The notes under the pieces: generated by a model | Told to the model about the DNA's origin: nothing | Databases searched by the model: none | What the model saw: the letters and a program-made list of their open reading frames with translations, nothing else | Shown: piece after piece, positions 26,366 to 36,604 of the stretch | How positions within the stretch are numbered: position 1 is the first letter of the stretch | Layout: each line of letters opens with the position of its first letter | NCBI RefSeq assembly: GCF_020177055.1 | Contig: NZ_JAIQXT010000001.1 | Coordinates: forward strand, 496,001 to 560,000 | Direction: 5' to 3' | Source: Sphingomonas sp. R647 | GTDB taxonomy: Bacteria; Pseudomonadota; Alphaproteobacteria; Sphingomonadales; Sphingomonadaceae | Length of the DNA stretch: 64,000 nt | Program-made: the position numbers and the translations under genes

Positions 26366-27663
26366 CGTTCGTACGCCTTGGGCAATGCGCCTTCCTTCGG
26401 ATCGAAGTAGCGCTTGCGCAGCTGGTCCTGACGCGTTTCGATCGGCTGTTCGACGCCATCGATAAACAGCTTCACCACCGCAGTCCCGATCTCCAGCGGG
26501 TCGCCGTCCCACACCACCACGTCGCCGCGACGCCCGGGGCGCAGCGAACCATAGTCGCCGCCCATACCCATCGCTTCGGCGGGCTTCGAGCTGATCGTCG
26601 CGAACGCCTGACCCCAGTCGAGCCCCGAAGCGCCGGGCACCTTGGTCAACGCCACCAGATTGCCGGCATATTGCTTGATCAGCCGCGCCTGACGCGCCTC
26701 ATCATCGTTGATCATGCCGATACCTACCGTCACGCCGGCCGCCTGCATCCGCCCGATATTCGACTGGGTCGCCGCCAACTGCTCGAACGAGGCCGGGAGG
26801 TCCGACAGCGCCGATGCCAGTACCGGCACCTTCGCCGCTGCAATCTGCCGCGCGACGGTCCAGCCCTCATTCACGCCGACCAGCACCAGCTTGAGCGCCG
26901 GCACCTCGCGCTTGAGGTCGAGCACCACGAGGATGTCCGACGCACGCTCGACATGCACCAGCAACGGGACTTGCCCCGTCACCACCGGGACCAGAGCCTG
27001 CGCATCGGCCCGGGTCAACAGCGCGTCCTTGCCGCGATCGGCAAAACTGGCCGGCGCGCGGGCATAATCGCGTACCTCGAACAGGATGTTCTTGAGCATC
27101 GCGATCGCGGCGGGGCGGCTACCCCCCGCACGACGCCCGCCCTCTTCGCCATAGACCATGAACTGGAACGCGCGCGGCTTGCTCACCGCGTCCATGTCCA
27201 CGCCCAGATCGATGATCGCGCCCTGCCCGGCAAAGATCGAACCCCGCGCTTCCGGGGCAACGACGGCGCGGGTAATCCCCTCGGCGCGGTTGACCGCGAC
27301 CGCGCTCGTCTTGGGATTGACCGCAGGCGACACGTCGATCGCTGCGTTGAATGGCGAATTGCCCGCCGCGCTATCGTCGGTTTCGCTGACGCCATCGACT
27401 TCGACGATGCCCATCCGGGTAAAGCCCGCGAACAGGCCCGGCGTGACCCACCGGCCACCCGCATCCACCACCGGCACCCCGGCAGGAACGGCGACGCCTG
27501 CGCCGGCAGCAACGACACGCCCGTCGCGTACGACCACAGTGCCATTCTCGACCGGAGCCGAGCCATCGCCGATGACCAGACGCGCATTGGTGACCGCGAC
27601 CGTCTGCGCGGCGGCGGGAAAAGCGGCGCCCATCGCCGCGGCTGCAATCAGGAGTTTCTTCAC
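26362..27663 (-). CDS. Amidohydrolase-fold protein lacking the HxH motif
   Basis: A 433-residue exported protein (MKKLLIAAAAMGAAFPAAAQ signal peptide; the GTG start overlaps the previous stop as GTGA). The fold is amidohydrolase: RLVIGDGSAPVENGTVVVRDGR at the start and GSLRPGRRGDVVVWDGDPLE at the end. Where active members have an HxH after TPGL-D, this protein reads WVTPGLFAGFTRMGI, with no histidines. One internal His remains (LLVHVERASDI), but the later His-pair region reads LVLVGVNEGW. It is probably catalytically dead or altered and works with the intact partner encoded just upstream. Confidence 0.82.
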   Translation of the reverse strand: MKKLLIAAAAMGAAFPAAAQTVAVTNARLVIGDGSAPVENGTVVVRDGRVVAAGAGVAVPAGVPVVDAGGRWVTPGLFAGFTRMGIVEVDGVSETDDSAAGNSPFNAAIDVSPAVNPKTSAVAVNRAEGITRAVVAPEARGSIFAGQGAIIDLGVDMDAVSKPRAFQFMVYGEEGGRRAGGSRPAAIAMLKNILFEVRDYARAPASFADRGKDALLTRADAQALVPVVTGQVPLLVHVERASDILVVLDLKREVPALKLVLVGVNEGWTVARQIAAAKVPVLASALSDLPASFEQLAATQSNIGRMQAAGVTVGIGMINDDEARQARLIKQYAGNLVALTKVPGASGLDWGQAFATISSKPAEAMGMGGDYGSLRPGRRGDVVVWDGDPLEIGTAVVKLFIDGVEQPIETRQDQLRKRYFDPKEGALPKAYER

Positions 27664-29084
27664 TTCACATCTCCCGATCCGGGCTGGCCCAGCTCGAAGT
27701 CGGACACCGGCCGCAATTTGGGGTTGTGCATGTCGAACAGCAATGCGCCGTCGACCCAGACTTTCTCGGGGCGCGTGTACACGCTGAACGGATTGCCGTT
27801 CCACAGCACGACATCGGCCATCTTGCCCGCCTTCAGGCTGCCGGTGACCTTGTCGATGCCCAGCGCCTTGGCCGGCGTGATCGCCGCCCATTTCCACGCA
27901 ATCTCTTCCGAGATCACAAAGCCAGCGCGCTTGGCGGCGGCGCGGACCTTGGCGATTTCCTGATTGAGCCGCTGAATGCCGTTGGCATCGTCTGAGTGGA
28001 TCATGCCACACGCACCCTCGCGCTCCAGCACGGCGAGGTTTTCGGAGATGGCATCATAGGATTCCATCTTGAACCCCCACCAATCGGCCCAGACCGCGGC
28101 GCAGGTGCCATTGGCCTTGAGCAGGTCGGCGATCTTGTACGCCTCGACCGCGTGGTGGAACGTGCCCACCTTGTAGCCGAACTCCTTGGCCATATCGAGG
28201 ACGATGGCCATTTCATCGGCGCGGTAGCAGTGGTTGTGGACGATGATCTCGCCCGCCAGCACGCCGCGCAGCGTGTCCATCGCCATGTCGCGCGCAGGGG
28301 CCTCGCCGCCCTGCTCCTCATAGCGGTCCCAGCGCTTCTTATAGTCTTGCGCCCGCGCCCAGGTCTGGCGATCCACCGCGATATTACCCATCCGGGTCGA
28401 CGGCATCCGCCCCTTGCCGCCATAGACGCGCTTGGGGTTCTCGCCGCACGCCATCTTGAGGCCATAGGGCGCGCCGGGGAACTTCATCCCCTGCATCGTG
28501 CGCGCATAGACATTCTTGAGCGTCACGCCGCGCCCGCCGAACAAATTCGCCGAACCCGGCAGCACCTGCAGCGTCGTCACGCCGCCATTGGCGAGCGCGC
28601 GCGAAAAGCCGGGATCCTGCGGCCACACGCTATGCTCGGCCCAAACCTCGGCAGTAACCGGCCCGGTCGCTTCGTTGCCGTCCGAATGTGCCGAGACGCC
28701 GGGGCTGGGATAGTCGCCCAGATGGCTGTGCACGTCGATCACGCCGGGCGTCACATATTTGCCTGCCCCGTCGATCACGGTCGCGCCTTCGGGCGCTGCG
28801 ATGCTCTGGCCGACCTCGACGATCTTGCCGTCGCGGAACAGCACCGCGCCACGCTCGATCTTGCCACCCTCGCCGTCCAGAATCGTGACATTGGTCAACA
28901 GCGTCGGCACGCCCGGATAGGCCTTGTAGGTCGACGGATAGGGATTGTGGTCATATCCCTTGTTCTTGCCCGGCCCCTTTTTCGCGGGAGCCTCCGACGA
29001 CGCGCTCTGGGGCTTGCCGCCTGCAGTCGCGCTACAGGCCGCCAGCGTCGCCGCCGCAGCCGTGCCGATGATGATCCGGATCAA
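27660..29084 (-). CDS. Amidohydrolase, predicted lipoprotein
   Basis: A 474-residue amidohydrolase with a lipoprotein signal (MIRIIIGTAAAATLAACSA, Cys17). The metal motif is intact: YVTPGVIDVHSHLGDYPSPG. Further ligand regions are IIVHNHCYRADEM, GTFHHAVEAYKIADLL and MIHSDDANG, and the C-terminus has GSLKAGKMADVVLWNGNPF. Relatives include imidazolonepropionase-like and dipeptidase-like enzymes, so the substrate cannot be named. It has a TTG start at 29084 with GGGAG six to ten bases upstream. It is the first gene of amidohydrolase - pseudo-amidohydrolase - TetR - lipoprotein. Confidence 0.85.
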   Translation of the reverse strand: MIRIIIGTAAAATLAACSATAGGKPQSASSEAPAKKGPGKNKGYDHNPYPSTYKAYPGVPTLLTNVTILDGEGGKIERGAVLFRDGKIVEVGQSIAAPEGATVIDGAGKYVTPGVIDVHSHLGDYPSPGVSAHSDGNEATGPVTAEVWAEHSVWPQDPGFSRALANGGVTTLQVLPGSANLFGGRGVTLKNVYARTMQGMKFPGAPYGLKMACGENPKRVYGGKGRMPSTRMGNIAVDRQTWARAQDYKKRWDRYEEQGGEAPARDMAMDTLRGVLAGEIIVHNHCYRADEMAIVLDMAKEFGYKVGTFHHAVEAYKIADLLKANGTCAAVWADWWGFKMESYDAISENLAVLEREGACGMIHSDDANGIQRLNQEIAKVRAAAKRAGFVISEEIAWKWAAITPAKALGIDKVTGSLKAGKMADVVLWNGNPFSVYTRPEKVWVDGALLFDMHNPKLRPVSDFELGQPGSGDVK

Positions 29085-29218
29085 CGCCTACTTCTCCCTG
29101 TCCGATGCCGCGCGGTCGGTCCGCCGCGCCGTTCTGGCAACGTTAGGGATGAAAAGCGTTGCGCGCAATTTGCCGATTTGCTCCAAGGGTATGAGGCAGT
29201 TGCGGGGGGCAAGGGGCA

Positions 29219-29899
29219 ATGACGGCACAGGGCGCAAGCGTCGCCGCGCGCGATGGCGCGGTCGCTGGCAATGCCGCGACGCCCTTTGGCGATCCGGCGG
29301 CCGCCGACGCCGCGCATCAAACGCTGAAGGGCGATGCGAGCATCCAGTTCGACTTTCCGTGGTTCGTCCCCGAACAGCGCGAAATGCCGCAATGGCTTAA
29401 AGACGTCTTCGGCGCGCTCGGCAGCTTCATCGAATGGGTCGGCGGTGGCTGGACCGTGCTGATGTGGGTCGCGGTCGCGCTGGTCGTGATCGCGCTCGCC
29501 TTCGCGATCTTCCCTCCGCTCCGCGCGTGGCTCGCCAACCGCATCGCGGCGCGCGGCGGTGTGGTCGCGACGCCGGGCTGGGCGCCCGAAGCATCCGTCG
29601 CCCGCGCGCTGCTGGTCGAGGCCGACCAGCTCGCCGCCGCCGGTCGCTATGACGAAGCCGTCCGCCTCCTCCTCCACCGCAGCGTCGAGGATATCGAACG
29701 CTGGCGCGGCAATCCGCTCCGCCCGTCCTGGACCAGCCGCGACATCGCCCGGATCGAGGCGCTGCCCGATGCCGCGCGCACCGTCTTCGGTCGCATCGTC
29801 GCCGATGTGGAGCGCAGCCTGTTCGCCGGTCATCCGCTCGGCGAAGCCGACTGGACCCGCGCCCGCGCCGATTATGCCGGCTTCGCACTCGGCCGATGA
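29219..29899 (+). CDS. DUF4129-domain membrane protein
   Basis: A 226-residue protein with one strong membrane helix (WTVLMWVAVALVVIALAFAIF, near residues 78-98) and a C-terminal DUF4129 domain (LLVEADQLAAAGRYDEAVRLLLHRSVEDIERW). It opens the six-gene MoxR operon, with GGGG-rich sequence just before the ATG. In this family's gene neighbourhoods DUF4129 proteins regularly accompany MoxR and DUF58; no biochemical role is established. Confidence 0.82.
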   Translation: MTAQGASVAARDGAVAGNAATPFGDPAAADAAHQTLKGDASIQFDFPWFVPEQREMPQWLKDVFGALGSFIEWVGGGWTVLMWVAVALVVIALAFAIFPPLRAWLANRIAARGGVVATPGWAPEASVARALLVEADQLAAAGRYDEAVRLLLHRSVEDIERWRGNPLRPSWTSRDIARIEALPDAARTVFGRIVADVERSLFAGHPLGEADWTRARADYAGFALGR

Positions 29900-31082
29900 C
29901 CCAAAGCAGCGCCAGCCCCTTTCGCACCCGCACGGTGCTGATCCTCGTCGCGGCGGGGTTCATCCTCGCGCTCGGCTTCCTGCTGGTCAGCGCCTATGGC
30001 GACCGCTTCGACCGCCAGCGCGGCAACAGCCCGAGCCCGTCGTCGCGCTTCGCCACCGGCTTTTACGGCCTGACCAAGCTGGTCGAGCTGTCCGGCGGCA
30101 CGGTATCGCTGTCGAGCGATCCGGAAGAACGGCCGGAAAGCGGCGTCCTGATCCTGACCCCCAATATCGGAACCAAGTCCGATGAGATTCGGCAGGCGAT
30201 CGGCGCGCACGAAGGTCCGGTTCTCGTGATCCTGCCCAAATGGGTGGCCGCCCCGATCCAGGGTCGCCCCAACCGCGAGCAGCGCCTGACGACTGTTTCC
30301 CCGGAGCGATTGGTCGCGATGCTCGGGCAGACCGTCAATATCGCCCCGCACACGGAAAAGGCCGGAACTCGGCTGCGCTATAGCTCCGGGCTGCCAGGCT
30401 CTCCGTTTCGCATCGACGGCGAAATTCAGGCGATTGAAAGCGACAAGCTGGTCCCGCTGATCGTCGCGCCGGATGGTGCGTCGGTTCTGTCCCAGGTCGG
30501 AGCTTCCGGCACCTACATCCTCGCCGATCCCGATCTCCTCAACAATCATGGTCTGGCGCACAGGCAGAATGCCCGTGCCGCGATGGCCCTGCTTGCTGCG
30601 CTCGACCCCGACACGCCCGGCACCGTGATCTTCGACACGATGCTCCCTTATGGCAGCGGCGGTCGCAACCTGCTTCAGCTCGCGTTTGAGCCACCCTTTG
30701 CCGGCGTCAGTATCGCGCTGCTGATCGCCGCCCTGCTCGCGGGGATCGCGACCTTGGTCCGGTTCGGCCCGGTACGTCGCGAACAACGCGCTGTCCCATT
30801 CGGAAAGGCCGCGCTGATCGAAAATATCGTCAGCCTCGCCCGCCGCGCGCGCCGCACCCGCGAAGGGGGCAGCGCCTATGCCGACGCGATCCGCGACTGG
30901 GCCGCGCGCAGGCTCGCGCTGCCACGCACGCTCCAGGGTGAGGCGCTCGACGCGCAGCTCGACGCGATCCCGACAACGACCTCGTACACCGCCGCGACCG
31001 AACGGGCCCGCGCTGCGACCACCGAAACCGAACTGCTCCACGCCGCGCAGGCGCTCGATGATTGGCGAAAGGAAGTGAAGGC

Positions 31083-31086
<4 letters not shown>
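29896..31086 (+). CDS. DUF4350-domain membrane protein
   Basis: A 396-residue protein: an N-terminal membrane helix ([23 protein letters not shown]), a central extracytoplasmic DUF4350 domain ([29 protein letters not shown]), a second membrane helix ([21 protein letters not shown]) and a cytoplasmic tail. ATGA overlaps link it to the genes before and after. DUF4350 has a fold related to ABC-type auxiliary domains that may sense or bind ligands, but none is known here. Confidence 0.82.
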
Positions 31087-32035
<949 letters not shown>

Positions 32036-32039
<4 letters not shown>

Positions 32040-33298
32040 TCGTCCCGACCCAGCGTGCGGTCGCGCTGACGCTGGTGGCGGCGCCGATGGCGCTGCTGCT
32101 CGGCGTCGTGCGTCCGGACGGCTGGCTGCTTGCCGTCGCCTGGGCGCTCGGCGTCGCACTGCTGGTGCTGCTCGACGGGCTCATGGCTCCACGCATCCGG
32201 GCAGGCGATCTCAGGGTCGAGGGACCAGGCGCAGTGGATGTCGGCGGAACGGTTGCGCTTGCCGGCGCGACCCCGGGCCTCGCTTATGCGGCAGACATTT
32301 CCTCTCCACTAGAACCTCTCCCCGCCCGCAAGCGGGAGGGCGATAAGCTCAACTTCACCGCCACCCGGCGTGGTACCGCGAAGCTCTCACGCATATGGGC
32401 ACGTGCCTCCGGCCCACTCGGCCTCGCGTATCGCCAGCGTAGCATCACGACCGACGACAGCATCCGCGTCCTCCCCGACCTGCGCCCCGTCCGCGAACAG
32501 GGGATGCGGCAATTCCTGCGCAGCCGCCAGTTCGGCACGCGTATCCGCCCCGAAAGCGGCGACGGCACCGAGTTTCAGTCGCTCACCGATTTCCAGCCCG
32601 GCATGGAACGCCGCGCGATCGACTGGAAGGCCACCGCCCGCCACCTCTCGCTACTCGCCCGCGAATATCGCACGGAGCGCGACAACAGCGTCGTGTTTGC
32701 GGTCGATTGCGGCCGCACAATGAGCGAACCGGTCGCCGGGATGCCGCGCATCGACCGTGCCGTCTCCGCCGCCCTCCTAGCATCCTTCGTCGCGCTCAAG
32801 TCCGGCGATACCGTCCGCCTATTCGGGTTCGCCGGACGCCCGACCGCGGATTCGGGCAGCATCACCGGCGCGCGCGGCTTCGCGACGCTCCACCGCACTG
32901 CCGCCGAACTCGATTATGGCGCGCAGGAAAGCAACTTCACCCTCTCGCTCGTCTCGCTCGACCAGCGGCTCCAGCGCCGCAGCCTGATCATCCTGTTCAG
33001 CGAATTCACCGATCCGACCAGCGCCGAACTGATGCTCACCGCCGCCGCGCGGATGCGCAAGCGGCACCGCCTGCTGTTCGTCCTGTTCCGCGATATCGAG
33101 CTGGAAGCTTTTCTGGAGGCGCGCCCGGAAACCGCCGACGACGTCACCCGCGCCAATGTCGCCCACGCGCTGCTGCGCGAGCGGCGGATCGTCATCGAAC
33201 GGTTGAAACGGCTCGGCATCGACGTGCTCGAAGCCGAACCCGACGACCTCGCCCTTGCGCTCGCCGAGCGCTATGTCCGGGACCGCGAACGCCCATGA
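32036..33298 (+). CDS. DUF58 (vWA-like) protein, MoxR partner
   Basis: A 420-residue DUF58 protein. Two N-terminal membrane helices (residues ~8-45) precede a beta-rich region, the DUF58 signature ([38 protein letters not shown]), and a von Willebrand A-like domain with [12 protein letters not shown] in place of a classical DxSxS. It has a TTG start overlapping the MoxR stop (TTGA). Bases 32313-32341 form a GC-rich hairpin that encodes PLPARKREG and resembles an intergenic repeat; the frame is intact. Confidence 0.88.
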
Positions 33299-34290
33299 GC
33301 AGCACCGTCTTTGGCGTCAGCCAGTTCCGCGCCGAACGCGAAGCCGACTGGAAGCGGCTTGAGGCGATGCTCGACCTGATCGAGAAGAAATCGCCCCGCC
33401 GGCTGTCCAGCGAGGATCTGTTCGAGCTCCCGCGCCTGTATCGGTCGACGCTCTCTGCGCTGTCGATCGCGCGCGAAACGTCGCTCGACGGGTCGATGAT
33501 CGCTTATCTGGAAAGCCTGTCGACCCGCGCCTATTTCATCCTGTACGGATGCCGCGACTCCTTCTGGAAACAGATCGGCGGCTTCTTCGCGCAAGGTTGG
33601 CCCGCCGCCGTGCGCGGCGTTGTCCCGGAGATGCTGATCATCGCTGCACTGTTCCTGGGCAGCGGGCTCGCGGGCTATTTCCTCGTGCTCGCCGATCCCG
33701 GCTGGTTCGGTGCGATCGTCCCCGGCGAGCTTGCCGGCGGTCGCAACATGCAGGCCAGCGTCGAAACCCTGCGCGAATCGATCTACGGCCCGCCCAGACA
33801 GGGCGGCCTTGAGATTTTCGCCACTTCGCTGTTCACGCATAACAGCCAGGTGTCGATCTTGGCCTTCGCGCTGGGCTTCGCCTTCGGCATCCCGACATTG
33901 TTCCTGATCGCCAGCAACGGCGTGTTGCTCGGCGCCTTCTACGCCGCGTTCATGTCAAAGGGGCTGGGAGTCGGCTTCACCGGCTGGCTGATGATCCACG
34001 GATCGACTGAACTCAGCGCGATCATCCTCGCCGGAGCCGCCGGGCTGCATATCGGCCGCGCAGTCGCCTTTCCCGGTGACCGCAGCCGTCTCGCCGCCGC
34101 AGGCGAAGCGGGACGCCGTGGGGCGCTGGTCATGATCGGCGTCGTCATCATGCTGCTCGCCGCCGGCCTGCTCGAAGGGTTCGCGCGCCAGCTGATCACC
34201 GCCGACGCGGCGCGGTTCGCCATCGCTGCGACCATGTTCGCGATCTGGGTCGTCTATTTCACGCTGGGCGGACGCCGTCGCCATGGCTGA
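33295..34290 (+). CDS. SpoIIM-like (stage II sporulation protein M family) membrane protein
   Basis: A 331-residue multi-pass protein. A cytoplasmic N-terminus (READWKRLEAMLDLIEKK) is followed by several helices; SILAFALGFAFGIPTLFLIASNGVLLGAFYA and GFTGWLMIHGSTELSAIILAGAAGLHIGRA are the conserved family signatures. The name comes from a Bacillus engulfment protein, but this organism does not sporulate. Relatives sit with MoxR/DUF58/RDD genes. ATGA with DUF58; an 8-base overlap with the RDD gene. Confidence 0.88.
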   Translation: MSSTVFGVSQFRAEREADWKRLEAMLDLIEKKSPRRLSSEDLFELPRLYRSTLSALSIARETSLDGSMIAYLESLSTRAYFILYGCRDSFWKQIGGFFAQGWPAAVRGVVPEMLIIAALFLGSGLAGYFLVLADPGWFGAIVPGELAGGRNMQASVETLRESIYGPPRQGGLEIFATSLFTHNSQVSILAFALGFAFGIPTLFLIASNGVLLGAFYAAFMSKGLGVGFTGWLMIHGSTELSAIILAGAAGLHIGRAVAFPGDRSRLAAAGEAGRRGALVMIGVVIMLLAAGLLEGFARQLITADAARFAIAATMFAIWVVYFTLGGRRRHG

Positions 34291-35152
34291 GCGCAAGGAT
34301 CGGCTGGTCCGCGAACTGGTCACACCCGAGGGTGCGGTGCTGCACCTGCGCCTCGCCAACGCAGGGTCGCGCGCCGCGGCGTTCACGATCGATGCCGCGA
34401 TCATGCTCGCCGCGCTGATCGGGCTGACGCTCGCCGCAGTCGGGCTGCTGACCAATCAGCAATCGTCCAGTGTCGCGGCGATCCTGTGGCTGCTCGGCTT
34501 CTTCCTGCTCCGCAATTTCTACTTCACCCTGTTCGAGAGCGGCGGGCGCGCGGCGACGCTGGGCAAGCGCGCGCTCAAGCTGCGCGTCGTCGCCCGCGAC
34601 GGCGGGCGGCTCACCGGCGGCGCGGTCCTCGCCCGCAACCTGACGCGTGAGATCGAGGTGTTCCTGCCCCTGATGTTCCTGCTCTCGGCACAGGCCGAGG
34701 GGTTCAGCAGCCGCTGGCTGACCTTGTTCGGCTTCGGCTGGACCGCGATCTTCATGCTCTTTCCGCTATTCAACCGCGACCGGCTGCGCGCGGGCGACCT
34801 GATCGCGGGCACCTGGGTCGTCGAAAATGAGCGGCCGAAAATCGCGCCCGACCTGCTCGCCGATGCCGAGCCCGAGCGGATCGAGCTTTACGCCTTCACG
34901 CCTGAAGAGCTCGAAACCTATGGCCAGATGGAGGTCCAGCGCCTCGCCGACATCCTCCACCGCGACGAGGCGGATACGATCGTCACCGTCGCCGGTGTGA
35001 TCCGGCGCAAGCTCGGCCGCCCCGACAATGGCACCCATGTCGGCGAGGACCGCGCCTTCCTCGACGCCTATTACGCCGCCGCGCGCCGCCATCTCGAACG
35101 CCGCCTGTTGTTCGGAAAGCGAAAGCGAGACAAGTTCGATTCGGAAGGTTAG
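34283..35152 (+). CDS. RDD family membrane protein
   Basis: A 289-residue RDD protein. The first signature is LANAGSRAAAFTIDAAIMLAAL and the second ATLGKRALKLRVVARDGGRLT followed by RDRLRAGDLIAGTWVV; three or four membrane helices lie between residues 35 and 165. A ~100-residue cytoplasmic tail (YAFTPEELETYGQMEVQRLADIL) is conserved in such operons. RDD proteins are thought to transport small solutes in some cases; here it is probably part of the MoxR module. It is the last gene of the operon. Confidence 0.87.
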   Translation: MAERKDRLVRELVTPEGAVLHLRLANAGSRAAAFTIDAAIMLAALIGLTLAAVGLLTNQQSSSVAAILWLLGFFLLRNFYFTLFESGGRAATLGKRALKLRVVARDGGRLTGGAVLARNLTREIEVFLPLMFLLSAQAEGFSSRWLTLFGFGWTAIFMLFPLFNRDRLRAGDLIAGTWVVENERPKIAPDLLADAEPERIELYAFTPEELETYGQMEVQRLADILHRDEADTIVTVAGVIRRKLGRPDNGTHVGEDRAFLDAYYAAARRHLERRLLFGKRKRDKFDSEG

Positions 35153-35161
35153 GAACGCCCC

Positions 35162-35641
35162 ATGACCGAACCAAAATCCGACATTCCCGGCGTCATCGCC
35201 CCGCCGCCGCTGATCTTCCTCGGCTATCTGATCGCCGGGATCGCGCTGGAATATCTGGTGGTGCGCACCCAGGGTCTCGACATGCCCGGCTCACTGCGCT
35301 GGACGGTCGTCGCGCTGTTCCTGCTCGCTGGGGGTGGCCTGATCGTCGCAGCTCTCGGCCGGTTCAAGGCAGCCGGAACCCCCGCCCCGCCCTGGCAGCC
35401 AACCACCGCCTTCGTCGTGCACGGCGTCTACCGCTGGACCCGCAACCCGATGTATCTCGGCATGACGCTGGCCTATCTCGGCCTCACCGTCGCCGCGAAT
35501 GCGCCCGTCGCATTATGGCTGTTCATCCCGCTGATCATGACGATTCACTATGGCGTGATCGCGCGCGAGGAACGCTATATGGCGGACAAATTCGGCGTCC
35601 CCTACGTCAACTACGCCCACAACGTTCCGCGCTGGCTGTAG
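35162..35641 (+). CDS. Isoprenylcysteine methyltransferase-like membrane protein
   Basis: A 159-residue multi-pass protein with the ICMT/PEMT-type signature VYRWTRNPMYLGMTLAYLG and C-terminal REERYMADKFGVPYVNYAHNVPRWL. Bacterial members methylate unidentified lipids or isoprenoids. It starts ten bases after the RDD gene with AGGA upstream and could be read with it. Confidence 0.82.
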   Translation: MTEPKSDIPGVIAPPPLIFLGYLIAGIALEYLVVRTQGLDMPGSLRWTVVALFLLAGGGLIVAALGRFKAAGTPAPPWQPTTAFVVHGVYRWTRNPMYLGMTLAYLGLTVAANAPVALWLFIPLIMTIHYGVIAREERYMADKFGVPYVNYAHNVPRWL

Positions 35642-35654
35642 GGAAAGACGACCT

Positions 35655-36056
35655 GTGGCCGCTAGTGAGCTTTCGGGCCGCATGGCAAATATGCGGGTGG
35701 AGCAACTGAGCGATATTGCGTTCGCGTCCCCGGAAGACGGCATCCGAGAGGATTTTATCGTCGCTGCCCGGGCGGAGTTGGATCGCAGAGGCGTTTCGAG
35801 CGATGCCCGTGCCGAAATGGAAGACCACGTCGCGGCCGTCCGTGCCGAGGAGTCGGAAAGGGCCACCCAGCCATTGGGTTGGCCGGGCATCGTGTTGCTT
35901 CTTCTGATTGGCCCGCTGCTCTTGATCTCTGTGATCTCTGCGATCAGCCTCTACGCTACCGGTTACAAGGCAAAGGCGAAGGATGCTTTCACGTGCATCC
36001 TGCTCAGCTTCGGACTCTATGCCCTTCTCGGCCTCATTCTGCTGTTCACGCTGTAA
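35655..36056 (+). CDS. Hypothetical two-helix membrane protein
   Basis: A 133-residue protein I do not recognise. The first 75 residues are charged and soluble (DFIVAARAELDRRGVSSDARAEMEDHVAAV), followed by two helices (GIVLLLLIGPLLLISVISAI and AFTCILLSFGLYALLGLILLF). A GTG start at 35655 follows GGGAAAG; ATG at 35682 is an alternative. It ends seven bases before a convergent gene. Base composition is slightly lower in GC than its neighbours. Confidence 0.6.
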   Translation: MAASELSGRMANMRVEQLSDIAFASPEDGIREDFIVAARAELDRRGVSSDARAEMEDHVAAVRAEESERATQPLGWPGIVLLLLIGPLLLISVISAISLYATGYKAKAKDAFTCILLSFGLYALLGLILLFTL

Positions 36057-36063
36057 ACGCGCC

Positions 36064-36474
36064 TCAGCCCTCGCGCTTCCCAAAGAAATGCTCGACGATA
36101 TGCTCGGCGATCCGCGCCGGGCGCAGCGTCGTTGCGTCCACGCAGCACCAGCGTGATTTGACCTCAGCCAGCACATCATCGCCGCGGCGGATGATCGTTT
36201 CGTAGAACGCGCTGACGCCCTGCACCTTCTCCAGCAGCACCGTCGCGACAACCTCGTCATCGAGGAAGGCGGGCTTGCGATAGGTGATCTCGTGCTTGAG
36301 CGCGACCCACAGGTGTTTCGCCACCTCTTCCGCCGGTGCCAGCTTCTGCCAATGCGCCAATACCGCCTCCTGCACCCATTTCAGATAGCTGGCGTTATTG
36401 ACGTGCCCCATGAAGTCGATGTCGGCGGGATCGACGGGGATGGGCACTTCGAACGGGATGGCTGCGCGCGTCAT
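36064..36474 (-). CDS. Acyl-CoA thioesterase (hotdog fold)
   Basis: A 136-residue YbgC/4HBT-type thioesterase. The signature DPADIDFMGHVNNASYLKWVQEAVLAHW carries the catalytic Asp of the family. It hydrolyses acyl-CoA; chain length cannot be told. It is monocistronic, divergent from the quinone oxidoreductase gene. Confidence 0.87.
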   Translation of the reverse strand: MTRAAIPFEVPIPVDPADIDFMGHVNNASYLKWVQEAVLAHWQKLAPAEEVAKHLWVALKHEITYRKPAFLDDEVVATVLLEKVQGVSAFYETIIRRGDDVLAEVKSRWCCVDATTLRPARIAEHIVEHFFGKREG

Positions 36475-36604
36475 GGGTTCACCTTAACGTAAACCGGTCG
36501 CAAATGCGAGGGGGCAATCGCGCGCCCGCGCAAATCCGTAAAGCCCCATTGATCCCGCTTTCGAATTCACGGTATGCCCGGTTCAAACGATAAAGGAGGA
36601 TGCA

